64,000 bases of DNA. Origin: an uncultured Bacteroidia bacterium (lineage in GTDB: Bacteria; Bacteroidota; Bacteroidia; Bacteroidales; F082). The stretch lies in contig CADCGK010000002.1 in the NCBI GenBank assembly GCA_902800965.1, forward strand, positions 62,001-126,000, written 5' to 3'. The notes under the pieces are model-generated. The model did no database searches and had not been told where the DNA came from. It worked only from the letters and a program-made list of their open reading frames with translations. Positions within the stretch are counted from its first letter, which is position 1, and each line of letters starts with the position of its first letter. Of the stretch, positions 57,882 through 64,000 are shown piece after piece. Both the position numbers and the translations under genes were made by a program.

Positions 57882-59465
57882 ATGAAGAAATACCAGAAAC
57901 TTTTGATGTCCATCATAAGCGGGCTGTTGCTTTGGGCGGCTTGGCCAGTGAGAGGCGTGGCGCCATTAATTTTCATTGCTTTGGTGCCGCTGCTATATAT
58001 CGAAGAACGTATCAGCAAAGGAGAAAAAGGCCATGTCTTCTGGCTGTCGTTTGTCACCTTTTTAATATGGAATGTATTGACCACCTGGTGGGTATGGAAC
58101 GCCACGCCGGCAGCTATCTTGGCATGGATCCTCAATTCCCTGTTCATGTGCACCGTGTTCTGGGCTTTCCATTTTACCAAGATGAAACTCTGCAACAACC
58201 AATGGGGCAACTTCTTGCTCATCCCCTATTGGATGGCTTTCGAGTTCCTGCATTACTACTGGGCGGCAAAATGGCCATGGCTCAGCCTGGGCAACGTCTT
58301 CTCCACCGCCACCACTTGGGTGCAGTGGTATTCTGTGACAGGTGTGGCTGGAGGAACACTCTGGATCTTATTGGTCAACATCCTGATTAACAACATCTCA
58401 ATACCTCAGAGCAAGAAGACTTTAAGATGGAATGTCGCCATCGTCATCTTATTGCTGGCATTGCCCATCATCGGCAGCAAGATCGCCTACAGCCAATACG
58501 AAGAAAAAGGACAGGACACCGAAGTCATTGTCATCCAACAGAATTGCGACCCATGGAATGAGCAGTTCGACCCCGATACCTATGATAATGTCGTTCGAAA
58601 AAACGTGGAGTTGGCGGAAAAGCTGGCGAGTCCCCAAACCCGGTTTGTGGTCAGCTCCGAGTCGGCTATTGAGGAGGGCATCTGGCTTGACCGGATCAAT
58701 GAAGTCAGGGCTTTTGACATCATCGGGAAGTTTACCGAGAAGCATCCCAATTGCTCTTTTGTCATCGGTGGGTTCTCGTACGACTGGGTACCCCAGGGGA
58801 TGGAAGATGACTTCCCGGCGCGCCAAATCGGAAACAGCAACCGCTACTATTATGCTTACAACTCTGCCTGGCTCATCGACACCTTAAACGTGCAGCACCG
58901 CAACAAATCGAAGCTGACCCCGGCGGTGGAAGCCATCCCCGAGTGGATGGGATTCTTGAAGCATTTCAGCCTTACCGTGGGTATCGCTCGAGGCACCTTA
59001 AAAACCGACCCTTATCCCCACAACATGAGCTTTGGCGAGCATCAAGTGGGTGTGCCCATCTGCTACGAGTCGGCCTTTGGCGGCTACGTGAGCGAGTTTG
59101 CCAAGAAAGGCGCCGACCTGCTCTTTGTGATCACCAACGATGGCTGGTGGGGCGACACCCCAGGCTATAAGCAACACTTCGAATTCTCCAAGCTCCGCGC
59201 CATCGAGAACCGCAGGTGCATTGCACGATCCGCCAACACCGGTAGATCGGGATTTTTCAACCAGAAAGGCGACGTGATCCAATCCACTGAGTATTGGAAA
59301 GAAGACGTCATCAAGGCGACGCTGAAAGCCAACACCGAGAAGACCTTCTACTCCAAACACGGGGACTATCTGTATCGGATCGCGATGTGGATGACCTTCG
59401 GACTATTGCTGGCTACGATTGTTTTGACAATCTTTGGCTTATCGAAAAAGAAGGCGTCACGATAG
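57882..59465 (+). CDS. lnt: Apolipoprotein N-acyltransferase
   Basis: 527 residues from the ATG at 57882 (MKKYQKLLMSIISGLLLWAAWP); an in-frame TTG 6 bases earlier is not needed. About six TM helices (1-185) are followed by a nitrilase (CN-hydrolase) domain. The catalytic triad: Glu in FVVSSESAIEEGIW, Lys in HRNKSKLTPAVEAIPEW, Cys in GVPICYESAFGGYV. It adds the third acyl chain to the N-terminal Cys of lipoproteins in the inner membrane. Many SPII lipoproteins in this window are its potential substrates. Confidence 0.95.
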   Translation: MKKYQKLLMSIISGLLLWAAWPVRGVAPLIFIALVPLLYIEERISKGEKGHVFWLSFVTFLIWNVLTTWWVWNATPAAILAWILNSLFMCTVFWAFHFTKMKLCNNQWGNFLLIPYWMAFEFLHYYWAAKWPWLSLGNVFSTATTWVQWYSVTGVAGGTLWILLVNILINNISIPQSKKTLRWNVAIVILLLALPIIGSKIAYSQYEEKGQDTEVIVIQQNCDPWNEQFDPDTYDNVVRKNVELAEKLASPQTRFVVSSESAIEEGIWLDRINEVRAFDIIGKFTEKHPNCSFVIGGFSYDWVPQGMEDDFPARQIGNSNRYYYAYNSAWLIDTLNVQHRNKSKLTPAVEAIPEWMGFLKHFSLTVGIARGTLKTDPYPHNMSFGEHQVGVPICYESAFGGYVSEFAKKGADLLFVITNDGWWGDTPGYKQHFEFSKLRAIENRRCIARSANTGRSGFFNQKGDVIQSTEYWKEDVIKATLKANTEKTFYSKHGDYLYRIAMWMTFGLLLATIVLTIFGLSKKKASR

Positions 59466-59466
59466 T

Positions 59467-59500
59467 CGTCATTGCGAGGAGGAACGACGAAGCAATCCAA
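59467..59500. repeat. Dispersed element, family A (single arm)
   Basis: CGTCATTGCGAGGAGG... to ...GAAGCAATCCA. Over 33 bases it is identical to the reverse complement of the right arm of 37011-37094. It lies between the lnt stop and the dus ATG (59502). Confidence 0.88.
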
Positions 59501-59501
59501 C

Positions 59502-60473
59502 ATGAATACGATTAGATTATCCCTCGGCCCCTTCCAAGGCATCACCGATGCTCCGTTCCGGAACGTCTTCAAGAAGCATTTTGGCGGCATCGACAAATAC
59601 TACACTCCCTTTTTTACTGGCATCCAAAAGGACCATGCCAAGAACCTTCAGGTGGAAGAGATCGACCCCACCTGCAATGATGTTGAGACCCTCACACCCC
59701 AGATCCTAAGCACCGACGCCGAGGAGATTCTCCGCTTCGCCACCCAATGCAAAAAACTGGGTTACAAGGAAATTAACTTGAACATGGGTTGTCCTTTCCC
59801 TAGGGTCGCCAACAAGAAACGAGGCAGCGGCCTCCTGCCCTATCCCGAGAAGATCGAGGCCATGCTCAATGCCGTTTTTGGACGCATCGATCTGAATTTC
59901 AGCATCAAATGCCGACTAGGATATTTCAATCCCGATGAGATTGTCCCCGTCATTGACATCTTCAATCAATATCCTCTGAGCGAGTTAATCATCCATCCTC
60001 GTATCGGAAAACAGCTTTATAAAGGTGAAGCTGACGTGAAGCGTTTCGCCGAATTGATTCCAATGATCAAGGCGCCATTGGTTTATAACGGAGACATCGT
60101 TTCGGTGGATAGCTTTGAGCGAATTCGCAAACAAGTTCAGCCGGTGAATGAGTTCATGCTGGGACGAGGTTTGTTGGCGAATCCGTTCTTGGCGGAGGAG
60201 ATAAAAAAGAACGGCATATTAAGCGAATTCAGCGAACCTGTTCGTCAAAAAAAAGACCGGCTTCATGCGTATGTGGTGGACCTTTACGAAGACCGTCTGC
60301 GTCACACAGGAGGCAGCCCCAAGGTATTGGGAAGGATGAAAGAACTATGGTCTTATCTGATGTACTCGTTCGATGAGCCACAGGAAATATGGCGCAAGAT
60401 CAAGAAAATCAATGCGCTAAAAGAATACGAAGAAGCAGTGGACGCCGTTTTTCAGGAACGGCGAATTAAATAA
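59502..60473 (+). CDS. tRNA-dihydrouridine synthase
   Basis: 323 residues from MNTIRLSLGPFQGITDAPFRNVF. An upstream in-frame start at 59472 lies within the repeat element and is rejected. FMN-binding TIM barrel: LNMGCPFPRVANKKRGSGLL (catalytic Cys of the Dus family in the GCP text), SIKCRLGYFNPDE, LIIHPRIGKQLYKGEAD, APLVYNGDIVSVDSF, FMLGRGLLANPFLAEEI. It reduces uridine to dihydrouridine in tRNA. The last residues (RRIK) and stop are encoded by the outermost arm of the family B repeat. Confidence 0.92.
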   Translation: MNTIRLSLGPFQGITDAPFRNVFKKHFGGIDKYYTPFFTGIQKDHAKNLQVEEIDPTCNDVETLTPQILSTDAEEILRFATQCKKLGYKEINLNMGCPFPRVANKKRGSGLLPYPEKIEAMLNAVFGRIDLNFSIKCRLGYFNPDEIVPVIDIFNQYPLSELIIHPRIGKQLYKGEADVKRFAELIPMIKAPLVYNGDIVSVDSFERIRKQVQPVNEFMLGRGLLANPFLAEEIKKNGILSEFSEPVRQKKDRLHAYVVDLYEDRLRHTGGSPKVLGRMKELWSYLMYSFDEPQEIWRKIKKINALKEYEEAVDAVFQERRIK

Positions 60474-60545
60474 GGAACGGCGAATTAAACGAATTAAACG
60501 AACTTATTTTTGAAAAAATTCGTAAAATTCGTTTAATTCGCCGTT
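60455..60545. repeat. Dispersed palindromic element, family B, with extra half-repeat
   Basis: GGAACGGCGAATTAAA occurs at 60455-60470 and 60474-60489. The arm AACGGCGAATTAAACGAAT (60476-60494) pairs perfectly with 60527-60545. It lies between convergent dus and the nitroreductase gene and can act as a bidirectional terminator. Confidence 0.9.
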
Positions 60546-60557
60546 AACAATTTGCTG

Positions 60558-61196
60558 TTATTTGATCCAGTAAACGTAATTCTCCTTGCGCGGTCTGGCT
60601 TCGGGATAATCTCCAGCGATATAGCCGAGAATACAATTGCCGATGCCGACATACTTGGTATCATCGATGCCAAGGTCACGCAGGATGGCTTTGCCTTCTT
60701 CCGTCTCGAAGACCTCTTTGGCACGATGGATCCAGCAGGAGCCCAAGCCTTTGGCGTGAGCGGCATTGAGCAGGTTGCCCATCACCAGGGAACCGTCTTC
60801 TTTCCACGTCATGGCAGCGGTGGTATCGGCTAGTACCACCAACACCACAGGAGCACCGTAAAAAGGATCGCTATCCATGCCGAATACGGCAGCATTGAGT
60901 TGGCTCATCTTGTCGCGCACCTCGCGATTGGTGACAGCGATGATGATGGGTGCTTGGCGGTTCATGCCGGTCGGGGCGTATGTTCCGGCTTTGCAGATCT
61001 CTTCGATTACCTCTACTGGTGGCACTTCTTCAGTGTAGCTGCGCACGCTGCGACGCGTCAGCAGATCGTTCATCGTAGTATTCATAGTGGTTTCGTTTTT
61101 GTTTTCACAAGTTTTTTCGTTAGCGGCTTTTTCGCCACAACAGCTTGCCATCGCAAAAGCAACGGCAGCGAGTAAAACCAAAGATAGTTTATTCAT
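60558..61196 (-). CDS. Lipidated (periplasmic) nitroreductase-family protein
   Basis: 212 residues. An SPII signal (AMASC, Cys18) and a short Cys/Glu linker precede a nitroreductase fold: MNDLLTRRSVRSYTEEVPPVEVIEEICKAGTYAPTGMNRQAPII (FMN phosphate/N-terminal site), GSLVMGNLLNAAHAKGLGSCWIHRAKE and GNCILGYIAGDYPEARPRKENYVYWIK. Nitroreductases are normally cytosolic flavoproteins, so export is unusual, although Bacteroidota have such proteins. An internal ATG (about 61085) could start a cytosolic form, but the lipobox and upstream promoter (61222-61229) support the long form. Confidence 0.85.
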   Translation of the reverse strand: MNKLSLVLLAAVAFAMASCCGEKAANEKTCENKNETTMNTTMNDLLTRRSVRSYTEEVPPVEVIEEICKAGTYAPTGMNRQAPIIIAVTNREVRDKMSQLNAAVFGMDSDPFYGAPVVLVVLADTTAAMTWKEDGSLVMGNLLNAAHAKGLGSCWIHRAKEVFETEEGKAILRDLGIDDTKYVGIGNCILGYIAGDYPEARPRKENYVYWIK

Positions 61197-61221
61197 TTTT
61201 CAAGAGATTATAGTTTGACTA

Positions 61222-61229
61222 CAAAGGTA
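61222..61229 (-). promoter_or_regulatory. -7 element (TACCTTTG) of the nitroreductase gene
   Basis: A minus-strand TAnnTTTG match 25 bases before the ATG at 61196. Confidence 0.65.
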
Positions 61230-61365
61230 TTAAAATTCCGATTAAGAATAAGAAAAAAAGAACAAATGCCCATCCAATATCTCTACCAACAATTTTATAT
61301 TACACTGATTATCAGTTGTTAGTAATCTCTAATTACCAAAACATCTCTACTTTGCCCCTACACTT

Positions 61366-61396
61366 GAAAAAACAAGGTTTTTTCCTTATACTTTTG
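61366..61396 (+). promoter_or_regulatory. Palindrome and -7 element (TACTTTTG) of the TonB receptor gene
   Basis: GAAAAAAC-aag-GTTTTTTC (61366-61384) lies in the spacer immediately upstream of TACTTTTG (61389-61396), placed like an operator. Confidence 0.5.
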
Positions 61397-61425
61397 CTAG
61401 CATGAAATAACAAACACTTCATGCC

Positions 61426-63693
61426 ATGAAAAGAAAAGCCCTGTTTTTGCTGATGACTTGCTTCTTGATGTCATTCTCTCTAATCGCCCAGAACGAAGTA
61501 CCCGAAACAAAGAAAACCGAACCTGATAGCCTGAAAATGAAAAACGACAACCTGCTGATGACTGCTGACACTTTGCTATTAGAAGGCGTCTCCATCACTG
61601 CGGAACGTCCACTCTTCTCAGTGGAAGGCGAGAAAACCCTGTATCATGTCTCCGACGACCCAACGGTGCAATCCGGCTCGGCCTCCGATGCCTTACAAAA
61701 TGCACCCGGTGTCAGTGTGGATGTGGAAGGTAACATCACGCTACGCGGTGCCTCGGACGTGGAAATTTGGATCAACGACCAGCCCTCTCACCTCACGAAA
61801 GAGAATCTAAAAACCTACATCCAGACCTTGCCCGCCAATGCCATCGACCGCATCGAGGTCATCACCAACCCCTCAGCCAGATGGGCCACTGACGCTGACG
61901 GCATTATCAACATCGTGATGAGCAGCAAGATCAAGCGGAATGAGTTCCTGTGTTTCGGCACCAATGTCTCCTCACAGCCTTACGTGATGCCATGGGCTTC
62001 CTACGTGTGGAAAAACGACCGATGGACCGTGAACGCATTCGCCAGTAGCTATTTCTATCATGGCGAAGCGAAATCTGAAAACGACAGGAACCTCTTTATC
62101 AGAGATGAAAACGGTCAATTCATCCCGACAAGCCAGACGCATAGCATCCGGTATGACAAATACTTCACATACAGCCCAGGGGGCTCTCTCAACGTCACTT
62201 ACACGCCCGATGAGAAGAACACTTTCGCGTTGTGGTTAAACTGCTGGGACTCTTTTGGTCCTGTGGAAGGTACCACCGAGCGGAAACGAACGGAGTTCAT
62301 GGAACTGGCAGGCACCTACGAATATGTTTTTGTCGACCATTCCTATACCAACTACTTGTTTTTCAGTTCAGGCTTGTATTACCAACATAAGTTCAATGAA
62401 GAAGGGCATAACCTGACCGTTCGCGCCAATGGCAACTGGAATCGCAACGCCGTGCCTTTGGAGGACCGCACCACTTATACACTTCCTGCACCCCGAGAGG
62501 ATGCTTTTCGCATGGACTACCACATGTCGAGCGTACCTTTATCGGCCAATATCGATTATAACCTTCCCTACTCGAAAAACGGAGAATTCAGCCTGGGGCT
62601 CAATGGCAGCTGGGAATCAGGCTTCACGCGGAACGACGTGGACACCTTGATTGGCGACACGTATGTGAAAGACCCGTTCATGAGCTACCACTATCGCACC
62701 AAGGACCAGAAACTGGGCGGTTATCTCATGATACGACATCGTTTCGGAGATTTTACGTTGCAGCCGGGCATCAACCTAAATTATTATCGAACTAGCATTG
62801 TTTATCCAGATACGCCTAATTATCCGTATATTATTGACTCTCAAACTTATCATTATTTCAACATCACGCCTTCATTGCACCTCTCCTATCGCACGCCCTC
62901 GATGCATAACTACAAGTTGAGCTATACCAGAAGGGTCAACCACCCCACTGCAAAACAGCTCAGTCCTTTCAACATCTACGACACCGAGATCTACCTCACG
63001 GGTAATCCCTATCTGGAACCCGTTTACACACAAAACTTGGAAGCCAGCTGGACCAAATATTGGAACGACTTCGGGTCAGTGGGATTGACAGGCTACTATA
63101 AAAGCAAGAAAAATGAAATCACCTCCATCAACGAGTCGGGTTATCACGAGCATTATGGCCGAGTAGTGCTTTTCTCGAGGCCAGTCAATGTGGGTCGTTC
63201 CTACACGACAGGGGGCGAATTCAACATGATGTACCGCCCCAACGGGATGTTCAACCTGCGATTCTATGCCAATGTCTATGACTCCTATCTCGAGACCAAT
63301 TATGGGGTACTGGATCAATGGGAAAAGAACGAGATGTGGTCATACAGCTTTCAGCTGAGTGCCTGGGCTAAGCTGTGGGATCGGTTGGAGATCCACGCTT
63401 CAGGGTATTATTCTTCTCCCGTGCAGCGTTTGTTCAACCAGGTCAGCGCCAACTATTCCATCGATTGCGGGATGCGCACCGATTTCTTCAACCACAAGCT
63501 GTCGGTGTTTGTCAACGGCTATGACCTCTTCGGCCTGATGCGATACAGTAACACTTACACCAACCCGATATCAAGCGGCAGTTACTCCAGCCGAAGCAAT
63601 AGCACCTATCTTTGCGCTGGTTTCACCCTACGGTTCGGGAATGTCGAACTAGAAAACGAGGCGCAAACCGCCGGAGAAAAAGGAGGACAATGA
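61426..63693 (+). CDS. TonB-dependent receptor-like outer-membrane protein
   Basis: 755 residues. Signal peptide MKRKALFLLMTCFLMSFSLIAQ. The plug domain (about 50-165) reads LLEGVSITAERPLFSVEGEKTLYHVSDDP, SASDALQNAPGVSVDVEGNITLRGASDVEIWINDQPSHL, ANAIDRIEVITNPSARWATDADGIINIV. A long barrel of aromatic strands follows, ending LCAGFTLRFGNVELENEAQ. The C-terminal region is of the OMP_b-brl_3 type. It lacks a SusD partner and a CNA-like N-terminal domain, so it is not a classical SusC. The ligand is unknown. Confidence 0.9.
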   Translation: MKRKALFLLMTCFLMSFSLIAQNEVPETKKTEPDSLKMKNDNLLMTADTLLLEGVSITAERPLFSVEGEKTLYHVSDDPTVQSGSASDALQNAPGVSVDVEGNITLRGASDVEIWINDQPSHLTKENLKTYIQTLPANAIDRIEVITNPSARWATDADGIINIVMSSKIKRNEFLCFGTNVSSQPYVMPWASYVWKNDRWTVNAFASSYFYHGEAKSENDRNLFIRDENGQFIPTSQTHSIRYDKYFTYSPGGSLNVTYTPDEKNTFALWLNCWDSFGPVEGTTERKRTEFMELAGTYEYVFVDHSYTNYLFFSSGLYYQHKFNEEGHNLTVRANGNWNRNAVPLEDRTTYTLPAPREDAFRMDYHMSSVPLSANIDYNLPYSKNGEFSLGLNGSWESGFTRNDVDTLIGDTYVKDPFMSYHYRTKDQKLGGYLMIRHRFGDFTLQPGINLNYYRTSIVYPDTPNYPYIIDSQTYHYFNITPSLHLSYRTPSMHNYKLSYTRRVNHPTAKQLSPFNIYDTEIYLTGNPYLEPVYTQNLEASWTKYWNDFGSVGLTGYYKSKKNEITSINESGYHEHYGRVVLFSRPVNVGRSYTTGGEFNMMYRPNGMFNLRFYANVYDSYLETNYGVLDQWEKNEMWSYSFQLSAWAKLWDRLEIHASGYYSSPVQRLFNQVSANYSIDCGMRTDFFNHKLSVFVNGYDLFGLMRYSNTYTNPISSGSYSSRSNSTYLCAGFTLRFGNVELENEAQTAGEKGGQ

Positions 63694-63694
63694 A

Positions 63695-63728
63695 AAAGTT
63701 AGGAGTGAGGAGTTAGAAGTGAGGAGTA
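63695..63728. repeat. Heptanucleotide (STRR-like) array, family C
   Basis: Units AGTTAGG, AGTGAGG, AGTTAGA and AGTGAGG follow the TonB receptor stop codon. Confidence 0.82.
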
Positions 63729-63744
63729 TGTAAAACAAAATGAC

Positions 63745-63752
63745 TATTTTTG
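63745..63752 (+). promoter_or_regulatory. -7 element (TATTTTTG) of the last gene
   Basis: A TAnnTTTG match 13 bases before the ATG at 63766. Confidence 0.7.
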
Positions 63753-63765
63753 CGTTAAACTAAGT

Positions 63766-64000
63766 ATGATGCTTGAACTCCTATATAAATCGAGATGCTG
63801 GATTGCCTTCGCGTTCATCGCGCTGTTGACGGCCTGTAACGTGAAGTCTGACATTGATAACATGGAGCGATTGGTCATGGAGATCGAAAACAAGTTCGAG
63901 CGCGGGGAGGACATCTCACAAGACACCTCTATTTTTCAGGCGAGGCGCTATTTCGACCTCACTGAAGATGTTGAAATGAAGACACTATCCGCTTTGTACA
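63766..64000 (+). CDS. Lipoprotein, 5' part (cut by window edge; possible TPR regulator)
   Basis: 78 residues are visible from the ATG at 63766 (a second ATG at 63769). The signal peptide has a lipobox LLTAC. The mature part begins NVKSDIDNMERLVMEIENKFERGEDIS and is helical. A lipoprotein beginning with a helical, acidic segment is like the start of the TPR-TM-HTH regulator at 14.9 kb, so the same class is possible but unproven. Confidence 0.7.
   Translation, partial: MMLELLYKSRCWIAFAFIALLTACNVKSDIDNMERLVMEIENKFERGEDISQDTSIFQARRYFDLTEDVEMKTLSALY

Larger units (their letters stand above)
61197..61425. other. Divergent intergenic region, 229 bp
   Basis: Holds the minus promoter -7 TACCTTTG at 61222-61229, an 8-bp palindrome GAAAAAAC/GTTTTTTC at 61366-61384 and the plus promoter -7 TACTTTTG at 61389-61396. 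Otherwise it is AT-rich with no frames or RNA seen. Confidence 0.7.

Overview
The window is a typical chromosomal segment of a Bacteroidota (order Bacteroidales) bacterium. The evidence is the Bacteroidota -7 promoter element TAnnTTTG, which recurs in front of about two dozen transcription units (as TATCTTTG, TATTTTTG, TAATTTTG or TACTTTTG); four secreted proteins with type IX secretion (T9SS) type A C-terminal sorting domains; SPII lipoproteins; and lineage-restricted families (DUF3822, DUF3244, DUF2795-like, the short AMP nucleosidase, single-chain PurL). No phage, IS element, CRISPR array or rRNA operon was found. The sulfonolipid-type cysteate synthase together with T9SS would fit Rikenellaceae/Odoribacter-like gut or rumen lineages, but the genus cannot be fixed from sequence reading alone.

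Layout. 1-4.4 kb (minus): a YitT-family membrane protein (cut by the window edge), a two-TM hypothetical, a DASS/SLC13 transporter with altered SNT motifs, and a pair of CYTH-fold proteins. 4.5-14.8 kb (minus): a seven-gene run of exported proteins: C10 (streptopain-like) protease with T9SS tail, another T9SS cargo, two papain-like C1 peptidases, a lipoprotein, an OprO/P-type porin and a lipoprotein with two near-identical lamin-tail domains. It is transcribed divergently, from interleaved promoters, from a TPR-TM-HTH regulator (14.86 kb), which is followed by a small exported DUF3244 protein. 17-23.5 kb (plus): cysteate synthase, rplU-rpmA, then serS-lipoprotein-TPR protein-rsmA. 23.5-27.3 kb (minus): a LolC/E-type permease, rbfA, dtd, holA, AMP nucleosidase. 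27.4-29.5 kb (plus): a membrane protein, DUF3822, rsmD. 29.5-32.3 kb (minus): a fused acyltransferase/N-acyltransferase (OlsF/GlsAB-like) and small genes. 32.4-33.9 kb (plus): an esterase-like protein, a lipoprotein and a possible 43-codon gene. 34-47.8 kb (minus): DUF2795-like, PduO-type cobalamin adenosyltransferase, a methyltransferase that has lost its SAM-binding core, T9SS cargo, nifU/mrp, nadE, purL, a secreted endonuclease I, a MntP-like protein and tryptophanase. 48.1-49.7 kb (plus): C69 dipeptidase. 49.8-56.6 kb (minus): an envelope-biogenesis block (PpiD/SurA, CNNM/CorC, LptC, TPR, outer-membrane barrel). 56.7-57.8 kb: tRNA-Phe and a convergent GT9 glycosyltransferase. 57.9-64 kb: lnt, dus, a lipidated nitroreductase, a TonB-dependent receptor and the start of another lipoprotein.

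The most unusual structure is intergenic. Three families of dispersed repeats sit at gene junctions: (A) an 84-bp palindrome and an isolated arm of the CGTCATTGCGAG type, (B) palindromes with identical 19-bp arms (AACGGCGAATTAAACGAAT), and (C) degenerate heptanucleotide arrays (GAAGTCA/GGAGTTA type) at no fewer than eight sites, resembling cyanobacterial STRR arrays. The arrays supply stop codons and terminal residues to several genes, and one arm pair forms a perfect 40-bp hairpin. Other points of interest are a candidate leader-peptide attenuator upstream of tryptophanase, two unusual membrane-lipid enzymes, and apparently leaderless transcripts.
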